Part shown: positions 26,205 through 34,975 of the stretch, one piece after another
Layout: each line of letters starts with the position of its first letter
How positions within the stretch are numbered: the stretch's first letter is position 1
Assembly (NCBI GenBank): GCA_041689995.1
Contig: JBDNFD010000054.1
Location: 1 to 55,375 of the forward strand
DNA from: DASSWG01 sp041689995
Lineage (GTDB): Bacteria > Bacteroidota > Bacteroidia > Flavobacteriales > Flavobacteriaceae
DNA length: 55,375 nt
Direction of reading: 5' to 3'
Program-made: the position numbers and the translations under genes
The notes under the pieces: generated by a model
What the model saw: only the letters and a program-made list of their open reading frames with translations
Told to the model about the DNA's origin: nothing
The model's database searches: none

Positions 26205-26238
26205 TATAAAAAAAGGGTCAAAAAATACTTCAACCCTT
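26205..26238 (-). terminator. Terminator or attenuator between rpsJ and rplC
   Basis: On the minus strand AAGGGT (26238-26233) and ACCCTT (26218-26213) pair across a 14-base loop and are followed by a run of T. It lies about 75 bases after the rpsJ stop, inside a normally continuous operon. It is either a partial terminator (attenuator) or the real end of the rpsL-rpsG-fusA-rpsJ unit. Confidence 0.6.
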
Positions 26239-26287
26239 GAATGTATTTTTACCGTTTTTCCTTCGCTCGAAGCTCCGGACATGTTTC

Positions 26288-26312
26288 AATTCAAAATTCA
26301 AAATTCTGAATT
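26288..26312. repeat. ATTCAAAATTCTGAATT-type repeat after rpsJ
   Basis: AATTCAAAATTCAAA followed by ATTCTGAATT abuts the rpsJ stop. It is the same word family as in the infA-secY gap (15799-15829). Confidence 0.5.
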
Positions 26313-26314
26313 AA

Positions 26315-26620
26315 TTATACCTTGATCTCTACTTCGACCCCGCTAGGTAATTCCAGTTTCATCAATGCATCAATGGTTTTTGATGAAGAACTGTAAATAT
26401 CGAGCAAGCGTTTGTAAGAGCACAACTGAAACTGTTCCCTTGATTTTTTGTTCACGTGCGGTGAACGTAAAACAGTGAATATTTTTTTATGCGTTGGCAA
26501 GGGAATTGGACCTGTTACCACAGCACCGGTTGTTTTCACGGTTTTCACGATCTTTTCGGCAGATTTGTCCACCAAGTTGTGATCGTATGATTTCAATTTT
26601 ATTCTTATTTTCTGGCTCAT
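26315..26620 (-). CDS. rpsJ: 30S ribosomal protein S10
   Basis: 101 residues; I-R-I-K-L-K-S-Y-D-H start and the signature S-P-H-V-N-K-K-S-R-E-Q-F are intact. S10 also acts in antitermination with NusB. It starts ten bases after the fusA stop, so here it belongs with the str genes rather than with rplC. Confidence 0.98.
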   Translation of the reverse strand: MSQKIRIKLKSYDHNLVDKSAEKIVKTVKTTGAVVTGPIPLPTHKKIFTVLRSPHVNKKSREQFQLCSYKRLLDIYSSSSKTIDALMKLELPSGVEVEIKV

Positions 26621-26630
26621 GTTCTTGCGA

Positions 26631-28739
26631 TTAATCGTTTGCTCCTTTAGCTGCTTTTATCACTTGTTCGGAAATATTCGAAGGCGTTTCGGCATAATGT
26701 GAAAATTCCATTGTTGAAGTGGCCCTTCCTGAAGACAAGGTTCTTAGGGTAGTGACATATCCAAACATTTCGGACAATGGCACTTCCACCTTGATGATTT
26801 TAGCGCCAGATCGGTCGGACATGTCGTTCACTTGTCCGCGTCGTCGGTTCAAATCGCCAACAATATCCCCCATATAATCTTCTGGGGTAACCACTTCCAT
26901 TTTCATAATTGGTTCCAAAATGATGGCGCCGGCGCTCTTTGCAGCCGCCCTGTATCCCATTTTTGCGGCCAATTCAAAAGACAGTTGATCCGAATCCACG
27001 GCGTGGAAAGATCCGTCTTTCAAGGTGATTTTTAGCGAATCCATTTGGAAACCGGCCAAAGGACCGTTTTTCATGGATTCTTTGAAGCCTTTTTCCACGG
27101 AAGGAATAAATTCTTTCGGAATCCGGCCTCCTTTGACTTGATCCACAAATTGCAAACCTGTTCCTTCAAAATCAGAATCTATAGGACCCATTTCGAAAAT
27201 AATATCCCCAAATTTACCGCGTCCACCTGATTGCTTTTTGTAAATCTCACGGTGGCTTGTACTTTTGGTAACGGCTTCTTTGTATTCTACTTGAGGTTCC
27301 CCTTCGTTCACTTCTACTTTAAATTCCCTTCTCAAACGATCAACAAGGATTTCCAAGTGAAGTTCGCCCATTCCAGAAATAATAGTTTGACCGGAAACTT
27401 CATCGGTTTTCACCACAAATGTTGGATCTTCTTCTGCGAGTTTGGCCAAGGCCATTCCCATCTTATCCACATCGGCTTTTGTTTTTGGTTCTACCGCAAT
27501 ACCAATTACCGGTGCAGGAAATGACATGGATTCCAAAACGATAGGATGTTTTAGGTCGGTCAGCGTGTCACCTGTTTTTATGTCTTTGAAACCTACCGCA
27601 GCACCAATATCACCGGCCTCAATAAAATCGATCGGTTCTTGTTTATTGGAGTGCATTTGGTACATTCTTGAAATGCGTTCTTTTTTGCCGGAACGGTTGT
27701 TCAAAATATAAGAGCCTGCTTCCAATCTTCCGGAATAAGCCCTAAAAAACGCCAAACGCCCCACAAATGGATCGGTGGCTATTTTAAATGCCAACGCTGA
27801 AAATGGTGATTCAACATTGGGTTTGCGGTGTTCTTCTTTTCCTGTTTCAGGGTTGATCCCGTCAATTGCTTCAATATCCACGGGAGATGGCAAATAGCGC
27901 ATCACCCCATCCAACATGGCCTGAACCCCTTTGTTTTTGAAGGATGATCCACACATCATTGGAATAATGGACATATCGATGGTTGCTGCCCGGAGCGCGG
28001 CAATAATTTCATCTTCGGTGATGGAATCTTCATCTTCGAAGAATTTTTCCATCAATGATTCGTCATATTCGGCTACAGCTTCCACGAGTTCCGCACGATA
28101 CTTATTCATATCGTCCATCAATTCGGCTGGAATTTCTATTTCATTATAAGTCATTCCGTGGTCTTCTTCGTTCCAAATAACTGCCTTTTTGGAAATAAGA
28201 TCAACCACTCCTTTGAAGTCGATTTCGTCACCTATTGGAACTTGCAAAGGCACTGGGTTTCCGCCCAACATTTCCCGCACTTGTCGGCAAACGTTGAAAA
28301 AATCAGCTCCCTGACGGTCCATTTTGTTTACAAATCCCAAACGAGGAACTTTGTATTTATCTGCTTGTCTCCAAACGGTTTCGGATTGTGGTTCAACACC
28401 ATCTACCGCACTGAATAATGCGACCATTCCGTCCAATACCCGAAGTGAGCGCTCTACCTCTACGGTAAAATCCACGTGACCTGGAGTGTCAATAATATTC
28501 ACTGTAAATTCTTGATCGCGGTACATCCATTTACAGTGTGTTGCTGCAGAAGTAATGGTGATCCCACGCTCTTGTTCCTGCTCCATCCAGTCCATCGTGG
28601 CGGCTCCGTCATGAACCTCCCCGATTTTATGGCTGATACCCGTGTAAAAGAGGATGCGCTCGGTGGTGGTGGTTTTCCCGGCATCGATATGCGCGGCAAT
28701 CCCTATATTTCTGGTAAATTTTAAATCTCTTTGTGCCAT
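26631..28739 (-). CDS. fusA: Elongation factor G
   Basis: 702 residues, full length. GTPase motifs: A-H-I-D-A-G-K-T-T-T-T (about 15-25), D-T-P-G-H-V-D-F, and N-K-M-D-R. Domains II to V follow, including the G-R-R-G-Q-V-style segment R-R-R-G-Q-V-N-D-M in domain V. It drives translocation and ribosome recycling. The 73-base gap to rpsG has AT-rich text only. tuf, often nearby in other phyla, is absent. Confidence 0.98.
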   Translation of the reverse strand: MAQRDLKFTRNIGIAAHIDAGKTTTTERILFYTGISHKIGEVHDGAATMDWMEQEQERGITITSAATHCKWMYRDQEFTVNIIDTPGHVDFTVEVERSLRVLDGMVALFSAVDGVEPQSETVWRQADKYKVPRLGFVNKMDRQGADFFNVCRQVREMLGGNPVPLQVPIGDEIDFKGVVDLISKKAVIWNEEDHGMTYNEIEIPAELMDDMNKYRAELVEAVAEYDESLMEKFFEDEDSITEDEIIAALRAATIDMSIIPMMCGSSFKNKGVQAMLDGVMRYLPSPVDIEAIDGINPETGKEEHRKPNVESPFSALAFKIATDPFVGRLAFFRAYSGRLEAGSYILNNRSGKKERISRMYQMHSNKQEPIDFIEAGDIGAAVGFKDIKTGDTLTDLKHPIVLESMSFPAPVIGIAVEPKTKADVDKMGMALAKLAEEDPTFVVKTDEVSGQTIISGMGELHLEILVDRLRREFKVEVNEGEPQVEYKEAVTKSTSHREIYKKQSGGRGKFGDIIFEMGPIDSDFEGTGLQFVDQVKGGRIPKEFIPSVEKGFKESMKNGPLAGFQMDSLKITLKDGSFHAVDSDQLSFELAAKMGYRAAAKSAGAIILEPIMKMEVVTPEDYMGDIVGDLNRRRGQVNDMSDRSGAKIIKVEVPLSEMFGYVTTLRTLSSGRATSTMEFSHYAETPSNISEQVIKAAKGAND

Positions 28740-28812
28740 TAATGAAATGTATATTGTGTAATGTATAGTGTATAATAGAGTTGAAGATGAAATGATTTCA
28801 ACCTACCATATC

Positions 28813-29289
28813 CTAGAACCTAAAATGTGAGAATGCTTTGTTTGCTTCCGCCATTTTGTGCGTATCCATTCTTTTCTTCACTGCGGCACCTTCTTCTTTG
28901 GAGGCAGCAAGGATTTCGGAAGCCAATTTAGCGGCCATCGATTTTTCGTTCCGCTTGCGCGCGTAGCTGATCAGCCATTTCATCGCTGTGGAAACTTTGC
29001 GGTCCGGCCTGATTTGATTTGGGATTTGGAAGGTGGCACCACCAACTCGGCGGCTGCGCACTTCTACGTGCGGCATCACATTGGAAAGAGCGTCTTTCCA
29101 TATTTCCAAACCAGTTTTTTCTTCGTCTTGTTTCTTTTCTTCAACGATAGCAATTGCATCATAGAACACTTTAAAACTAATGGATTTTTTACCGTCCCAC
29201 ATCATCATATTGACGAAACGGGTCACCAATTGGTCGTTGAATTTCGGATCTGGTAATAATGGTCTCTTTTTTGCCTGTTTTTTTCTCAT
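28813..29289 (-). CDS. rpsG: 30S ribosomal protein S7
   Basis: 158 residues; M-R-K-K-Q-A-K-K-R start, then D-P-K-F-N-D-Q-L-V-T-R-F-V-N, and the conserved E-V-R-S-R-R-V-G-G-A-T-F-Q-I-P. S7 organises the 16S 3' major domain and lies at the E site. The 94 bases upstream contain phased GTTA octamers. Confidence 0.98.
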   Translation of the reverse strand: MRKKQAKKRPLLPDPKFNDQLVTRFVNMMMWDGKKSISFKVFYDAIAIVEEKKQDEEKTGLEIWKDALSNVMPHVEVRSRRVGGATFQIPNQIRPDRKVSTAMKWLISYARKRNEKSMAAKLASEILAASKEEGAAVKKRMDTHKMAEANKAFSHFRF

Positions 29290-29295
29290 GTCTTC

Positions 29296-29327
29296 GTTGT
29301 TAAGTTATTGGGTTATACAGTTAATGA
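29296..29327. repeat. Four phased GTTA octamers
   Basis: GTTGTTAA, GTTATTGG, GTTATACA and GTTAATGA follow each other in exact 8-base phase in the gap between rpsG and rpsL. The same octamer type forms a seven-unit array at 54865-54920. Confidence 0.5.
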
Positions 29328-29383
29328 TTAATAAGTTGGAACGATTGCGTCCCAATTCATCACTCAAAATTCATAACTCATAA

Positions 29384-29758
29384 CTATTTTTTAGGTTTTT
29401 TTGTACCGTATTTGGACCTGCGTTGTGTTCGTCCATCGACACCAGCGGTGTCAAGGGCTCCACGAACGATATGATACCTTACTCCCGGTAAATCTTTTAC
29501 CCTTCCGCCCCTAACCAATACTATCGAGTGCTCTTGGAGGTTGTGTCCTTCGCCGGGAATGTATGCGTTCACTTCCTTCCCATTTGTCAACCGAACCCGT
29601 GCAACTTTTCGCATTGCTGAGTTTGGTTTTTTGGGAGTGGTGGTGTAAACACGTGTACAAACCCCACGTTTTTGTGGGCACGAATCCAAAGCAGCCGATT
29701 TGCTCTTCTTGGTGATGGTGCTTCTTCCTTTTCGTACTAATTGTGAAATTGTTGGCAT
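29384..29758 (-). CDS. rpsL: 30S ribosomal protein S12
   Basis: 124 residues; starts M-P-T-I-S-Q-L-V-R-K-G-R. The decoding loops are wild type: P-K-K-P-N-S-A (the Lys position that mutates to streptomycin resistance) and G-G-R-V-K-D-L-P-G-V-R. First gene of the superoperon, with a clear promoter 53 bases upstream. Confidence 0.98.
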   Translation of the reverse strand: MPTISQLVRKGRSTITKKSKSAALDSCPQKRGVCTRVYTTTPKKPNSAMRKVARVRLTNGKEVNAYIPGEGHNLQEHSIVLVRGGRVKDLPGVRYHIVRGALDTAGVDGRTQRRSKYGTKKPKK

Positions 29759-29791
29759 AATTTCTTTTACACTAATTTTATAATTTGAATT

Positions 29792-29807
29792 ACCCTGTTT
29801 TTAGGGT
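29792..29807 (-). promoter_or_regulatory. 5' hairpin of the rpsL transcript
   Basis: ACCCT and AGGGT pair around a six-base loop. It lies where transcription from the TACATTTG promoter should begin, so the mRNA would carry a hairpin at or near its 5' end, which could slow decay. Function inferred. Confidence 0.4.
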
Positions 29808-29810
29808 TTG

Positions 29811-29840
29811 CAAATGTAGAAATTAATTTTATATTTTCAA
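29811..29840 (-). promoter_or_regulatory. rpsL superoperon promoter
   Basis: On the minus strand TTG (29840-29838), a 19-base spacer and TACATTTG (29818-29811) match the Bacteroidota TTG/TAnnTTTG consensus fully. The position 53 bases before the rpsL ATG and its strength fit a ribosomal operon. Confidence 0.8.
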
Positions 29841-29916
29841 GCGATAACAAATTAATTTTCAATAGAAATGAAATTTTTAAAATTGCACGGTATTAAATCC
29901 GTGAATTTTGCGTTAG

Positions 29917-29943
29917 TTGTGTCCAAATGGAGGCTTAAGTTTG
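29917..29943 (+). promoter_or_regulatory. Possible promoter of the Omp85-like gene
   Basis: TTG (29917-29919), a 16-base spacer and TAAGTTTG (29936-29943) fit TAnnTTTG with a slightly short spacer. It lies about 110 bases before the ATG at 30053. The 294-base divergent region holds this and the rpsL promoter; nothing else is evident. Confidence 0.4.
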
Positions 29944-30052
29944 AAGTTTTGAAAAAGGTCTCCCTTAAATAATGTCGGTTTCATTATAACGAATGATTCC
30001 TTTTATAAAAACAAACGATCAAACCGCTAAAAATCTGCTTTTCTAGCTCGAA

Positions 30053-31753
30053 ATGATTTGCAAAAAGAAATATTTTTCATTCCTTATTATATATATACTT
30101 TTTTTCCAGGCGGTAAAAAGTCAGGAACTGCATCTCAATATTGTGGGGAAAGATAGTTTGGAAACCGCGGTCGTCGATTCTATTTCTTATTCAAAAATTC
30201 ACTCCTCCTTCAACTTACTATCACGTGAAGTGGATTCCATGTTTCAAAGTTTGCAAAAAATCGGTTATGTGGATGCGTTGCTTTTTCCATTGGAAAAGAA
30301 GAACGATAGTCTTTATTCTTCCAGAATAATTCTTGGTAATCAATTTCGTGTTCTGAAACTGTATTATAAAAAGATTGCCTTGCCGCCAAAATTGTTGAAA
30401 AGGATTTCCAAAGAAGTGGGACCAGATCATTTCAGTGTTTATTTTCCGAACGCAGAAAGTGTGCTGCAATTGCTGAACGACGAAATTGCAAACCAAGGAC
30501 GACCATTTAATTATTTTCAACTTCGAAATTTAAAAAAGGGGCGGGGTGACACGCTTGTGGCCGAACTAACCAGTGTGGGCTCGGAATTTAGGAAGATTGA
30601 TGAAATTATTGTGAAGGGTTATGAGAAATTCCCCGTTTCTTATTTGAAATACTTTTTAGGAATGAAAAAAGGGCGTCCTTTTAATAAGGCTCTGCTGGAG
30701 GAAAAAATGCAAAGGCTAAAAAACCTGCGCTTTGCGGAATCGATTAAACCTCCAGAAATACAATTTACCCGTGATTCTACCACCGTTTATCTTTATTTGG
30801 AAAAAGAAAGAAGCAATACCTTCGATGGTTTTTTGGGGTTTTCCAATGATTCGGAGAAGAGCAATCTTCGGTTGACCGGTCATGTTGATTTTTTGTTGTT
30901 GAACAATTTAAATTATGGGGAATCTTTAAATGTGCAATATAAAAGCGACGGGGAAGAGCAGGTGAATTTTAGGGCAAACCTCGATTTGCCCTATTTGTTC
31001 GGGACTCCGGTCGGTTTGTCTTTGGGTTTGGAAATTTTCAAAAAAGATTCGTCTTATGTTACCGTTGAGCAACAGGCTAAAATCAATTATCGGTTCGGGC
31101 CTAAAATCAACACTTATGTGGGTTACCGCAAAATGGAATCCAATAATTTGTTGGAAAATAATTTTGCGGGCGGCATCATTGAAGATTATACTTCCAATTA
31201 TATTGACCTGGGCGGAACCTATTTGGATTATTCCAGATTTAGCGCCCTGTTTCCGATAAATACAAGTTTGGGCGTGAATCTTGGATTTGGAAAGCGCGAT
31301 CGGACCGGGAAAAGTAACCGGCAATTTATGGGCAGTATCTATGGAGAGCATATTTTTCAATTCAACCGGCGCAATGCTATTTATCTTCATAATGAATCGG
31401 CACTTCTTTCTTCGGAATATCCGTTGGCAAATGAATTATTTCGGTTGGGAGGAATACATTCTGTCAGGGGTTTTGCCGAAAACAGCATTTTTGCCAGTCT
31501 TTTTTCGGTCACACAAACCGAATATCGCTATATTTTGTCCTCCAATATGTACATTCATAGTATAATTGACCATGCTTATTACGAAAATAAGGTGTTGGGA
31601 CTAAAAGAAAATTTGTACGGCATTGGGGTCGGATTTGGTCTGAAATCGGGGGCGGGAATTCTGAAGGTAAATTTCGCCAATGGCAAGGCTGACGGGCAAA
31701 ATTTCGAATTTTCTAATTCGAAAATACACCTTAGCCTAACCACTAAATTTTGA
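30053..31753 (+). CDS. Omp85/BamA-like outer-membrane protein
   Basis: 566 residues: signal peptide (to about residue 23), one or two POTRA-like repeats (I-D-E-I-I-V-K-G-Y-E-K-F-P-V-S-Y, near 186-200, resembling the start of a POTRA domain), then a C-terminal barrel with alternating strands and a final aromatic residue (L-S-L-T-T-K-F). The segment R-L-G-G-I-H-S-V-R-G-F near 460 is the VRGF/Y motif of the Omp85 superfamily. It is smaller than BamA (about 800 residues, five POTRAs) and resembles TamA- or two-partner-secretion-type members. The substrate is unknown. Confidence 0.8.
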   Translation: MICKKKYFSFLIIYILFFQAVKSQELHLNIVGKDSLETAVVDSISYSKIHSSFNLLSREVDSMFQSLQKIGYVDALLFPLEKKNDSLYSSRIILGNQFRVLKLYYKKIALPPKLLKRISKEVGPDHFSVYFPNAESVLQLLNDEIANQGRPFNYFQLRNLKKGRGDTLVAELTSVGSEFRKIDEIIVKGYEKFPVSYLKYFLGMKKGRPFNKALLEEKMQRLKNLRFAESIKPPEIQFTRDSTTVYLYLEKERSNTFDGFLGFSNDSEKSNLRLTGHVDFLLLNNLNYGESLNVQYKSDGEEQVNFRANLDLPYLFGTPVGLSLGLEIFKKDSSYVTVEQQAKINYRFGPKINTYVGYRKMESNNLLENNFAGGIIEDYTSNYIDLGGTYLDYSRFSALFPINTSLGVNLGFGKRDRTGKSNRQFMGSIYGEHIFQFNRRNAIYLHNESALLSSEYPLANELFRLGGIHSVRGFAENSIFASLFSVTQTEYRYILSSNMYIHSIIDHAYYENKVLGLKENLYGIGVGFGLKSGAGILKVNFANGKADGQNFEFSNSKIHLSLTTKF

Positions 31754-31874
31754 TTTTCCCGGGAATTATTCCGCCTTTTATAAGCCCATGGGATAAAATT
31801 TAATAGAAAATACTTGCACGGTTAACTTATTATTTGGATTTTTGGCGTTGGCTAATTCAAATAAATTATAAAAA

Positions 31875-34800
31875 ATGAGAACAAAGTTTAGTGGAATTTT
31901 AACGCTGTTTATGGCGTTTGTAGTGCAGCTTACGTTTGCACAAGAAAAAACGATTACCGGTATGGTGAGCGATGTCAAGAGTGGCATGCCCCTTGCTGGT
32001 GTAAATATCGTTATTGAAGGTACCACAACTGGTACCCAAACCGATTTTGACGGTAACTACAGCATCAGTGCTAGTAACGGGCAAACTCTTGTCTTTACCT
32101 ATATTGGGTATGCGGACAAGAAAGTTCCTGTGGGGACGAACGCGACTATCAACGTCACGCTTTCGGCAAGCGCTTCTGAATTGGACCAGGTCGTTGTGAC
32201 CGCGTTCGGTATTGAGCGTCAAAAAAAGGAGTTGACCTATTCTACGGAAGTTATTACTGCCGAAGAATTAACGCAAGCAGCACCTATTAATGCGGTGACG
32301 GCTTTACAGGGAAAAGCTTCCGGGTTGAACATTTTGACCAAAAACAACGGGGTGAATCCTAAAACAGCTATTATTTTGAGGGGATATAGTTCCCTGACAG
32401 GTGGTAACGAAGCTCTTATCGTTATTGATGGGATTATTCAGGCTTCTATTGCTTTGAACGCTCTTAACCCTTCTGATATACTTACATCGAACGTGTTGAA
32501 AGGAACATCGGCTACGGCTCTTTATGGGTCGCAAGGTGCGAACGGAGCTATTATTATTACTACCAAAAAAGGAACATTGGGTACTGGCTTGGAAGTCAAT
32601 GTAAATTCTAGTGTTACATTCGAATCAGTAAAATATTTTCCTGAAACCCAAACAAAATTTGGTTCTGGTTTGGATTTGAATACATACATTCCTTACGAAA
32701 ACACACAATGGGGACCTCGTTTTGATGGACAAATCAGAAGGATAGGTCGTGTATTGCCTGATGGCTCTTTCCAAGAGGTTCCTTATGCGCCAATAAAAGA
32801 TAACCGTAAAGATTTTTTCCAGACTGGGGTTTCTTATATTAACGGTTTCAGTATGAGCGGGGGAGACGATAAATCTACCTTTTATTTCTCTGCAAGACGC
32901 ACAGATGTAACGGGTATTGTTCCTAAGGATGAATATAGAAGGGATAACTTTAGGTTGAACGCTTCTAGGACCGAAGGGAAATTGAAAATTTCGACAAATG
33001 TTTCCTTCTACAAAGATAAAGAAGATGTTCACGGAGCAAGTGGTGGGTACCAAGGTAGAGAATTATATTGGCACATCTTGAATACTCCGGTCAATATCCC
33101 TTTGACGAGATATAAAAACTGGAGAACCGATAAATTCTCTACACCAGAAGGTTATTTCAATGAATATTATCAGAACCCTTATATGTTGATCGATGTTGCT
33201 AGGGATTTAACAGAGTCTAGCAGGTTGTTTACCAATGTGAAATTTGACTACGAATTCAATGATTGGATTAAAGCTAGTTACAGCTTGTCCGGTACATTCT
33301 ATAACGAACGTCAAAAAAATACGGAAGCGGCCATTACGTATAATCCATTGATCGCACCTACACGTACAGGTAGCAACACCGCGGCTTCTGTTTTTGAACG
33401 TATGGATTCTAACCAACGCATCAATTCGGATTTGTTGATTACTTTTGATAGGGATTTTGCTGAAGATTTCAATGCGACCCTTATTCTGGGTAACTCTGTG
33501 CGGAACTATAGTCGAAATTTAGTTCAAGTAATAGGAAACAATTTGGTGGTTCCTGGCTTGTACAACACAAGCATAAGAACTGGGGAACTACAAGGTCAAA
33601 ATTTTGAAACTGAATTTGCAAAAACAGCGTTGTTTGCCGATTTAACCTTAGGCTATAAAGATTATCTTTTTGTTAACGGAGCTTATCGTTCTGATGTGTC
33701 TTCCACATTGCCAATAAATAACAACCGTTTTGAATTCTATACGGCTGGGGTTTCTTTTGTGGCTACCGATGCGATTCCTTCTATTAAAGGAGACGTTTTG
33801 AAATTTTTGAAATTTAGTGGAAGTATAGCAAAAGTAGGGAACGATGCACCGATTGGTTTTATCAATGAAACATTTTCAGCTCCTACTGGTTTTCCTTTTG
33901 GAAGTACTCCCGGCTTTAGGACACCTACTGTTGGTGCCGATCCAAATTTTAGCCCTGAAATCACGAATTCTTATGAGTTTGGTGTGCAAACTGGCTGGGT
34001 TGACAATAGGATCACTTTGAATGCCACTTACTTTAATAACACAACGGATAAACAATTTACCCAAATTGCTTCTTCTTATGCTTCTGGTATTCGAGGATTT
34101 AAAACCAATTCCGGTGAAGTGGAAAACAAAGGTTTCGAAATTGATTTGGGAATTACCCCAATCCGAACTAAGGATATTACTTGGGATGTTAATTTGAACT
34201 TAACCAAAATTGATAACGAAGTACTTTCGATTTCGCAAGGAACTGATAGGACCCAAGTTGGTTTGGCAAATAGTACAATTGGTATTTTTGCTCAAGTGGG
34301 CGAATCTTTTCCACAACTTTATGGTACCGGATATACTCGCGATGACCAAGGAAGAGTGGTGATTAGCCCCGATACTGGTAATCCGTTGGTTTCTTCAGAT
34401 TTGGTGAATTTGGGCAATACTACTCCAGATCTTATTATTGGTGGTTCTACTTCCTTCCGATACAAAGATTTGACCTTGAGCGCTGTAGCTGATTATAAAA
34501 CTGGTCACGTGTATTTTAACCAAATGGCCGATGCATTGGAATTTTCTGGGTCAACGGTGCATAGTGCTTCTTCTAACAGAATGCCATTTGTATTCCCTAA
34601 TTCCTCCTATCAAAATGGTGCAGGGGATTATGTTGCCAATACAAATATCTTGACTTCTGATGGTGGATTTAGCTTTTGGAACTCTACCTATAATGCTATT
34701 AAAGAGAACTACGTATCCGATGCAACCACGTTGAAATTGCGGGAAGTGGCATTGAGCTATAATTTGCCGGAACGGTTTTTGAACAAAACCTTCATTAAAG

Positions 34801-34970
34801 AAGTGAGTTTTGGTATTGTGGCAAGGAATTTGATTATGTTGCGTTCTGCACAGAACGTATATACGGATCCTGAATTCACCAATGATTCACAATCGGTTGC
34901 CGGTTTGGGAACAATCGCACAATTACCTCCGACATCTAGTTATGGGTTTAAAGTAAATCTTAAATTTTAA
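31875..34970 (+). CDS. SusC/RagA-type TonB-linked outer-membrane transporter
   Basis: 1031 residues. Signal peptide (...V-Q-L-T-F-A-Q), CarboxypepD_reg-like domain (about 27-100, I-T-G-M-V-S-D, G-T-Q-T-D-F-D-G-N-Y-S-I), a plug with A-V-T-A-L-Q-G-K-A-S-G-L-N-I and G-A-N-G-A-I-I-I-T-T-K-K-G, then a 22-strand type barrel. It imports a nutrient captured by the SusD partner, driven by TonB. The SusD gene starts five bases after the stop. Glycoside hydrolases and sensors are missing from the neighbourhood, so the substrate cannot be assigned. Confidence 0.94.
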   Translation: MRTKFSGILTLFMAFVVQLTFAQEKTITGMVSDVKSGMPLAGVNIVIEGTTTGTQTDFDGNYSISASNGQTLVFTYIGYADKKVPVGTNATINVTLSASASELDQVVVTAFGIERQKKELTYSTEVITAEELTQAAPINAVTALQGKASGLNILTKNNGVNPKTAIILRGYSSLTGGNEALIVIDGIIQASIALNALNPSDILTSNVLKGTSATALYGSQGANGAIIITTKKGTLGTGLEVNVNSSVTFESVKYFPETQTKFGSGLDLNTYIPYENTQWGPRFDGQIRRIGRVLPDGSFQEVPYAPIKDNRKDFFQTGVSYINGFSMSGGDDKSTFYFSARRTDVTGIVPKDEYRRDNFRLNASRTEGKLKISTNVSFYKDKEDVHGASGGYQGRELYWHILNTPVNIPLTRYKNWRTDKFSTPEGYFNEYYQNPYMLIDVARDLTESSRLFTNVKFDYEFNDWIKASYSLSGTFYNERQKNTEAAITYNPLIAPTRTGSNTAASVFERMDSNQRINSDLLITFDRDFAEDFNATLILGNSVRNYSRNLVQVIGNNLVVPGLYNTSIRTGELQGQNFETEFAKTALFADLTLGYKDYLFVNGAYRSDVSSTLPINNNRFEFYTAGVSFVATDAIPSIKGDVLKFLKFSGSIAKVGNDAPIGFINETFSAPTGFPFGSTPGFRTPTVGADPNFSPEITNSYEFGVQTGWVDNRITLNATYFNNTTDKQFTQIASSYASGIRGFKTNSGEVENKGFEIDLGITPIRTKDITWDVNLNLTKIDNEVLSISQGTDRTQVGLANSTIGIFAQVGESFPQLYGTGYTRDDQGRVVISPDTGNPLVSSDLVNLGNTTPDLIIGGSTSFRYKDLTLSAVADYKTGHVYFNQMADALEFSGSTVHSASSNRMPFVFPNSSYQNGAGDYVANTNILTSDGGFSFWNSTYNAIKENYVSDATTLKLREVALSYNLPERFLNKTFIKEVSFGIVARNLIMLRSAQNVYTDPEFTNDSQSVAGLGTIAQLPPTSSYGFKVNLKF

Positions 34971-34975
34971 ATAAA

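Noticed and set aside
31820..31874. Possible promoter before the SusC gene (TTG and TATTATTTG words)
   Set aside because: The -7 box has one base too many, and the spacing to TTG is too short; nothing better was found in the 121-base gap.
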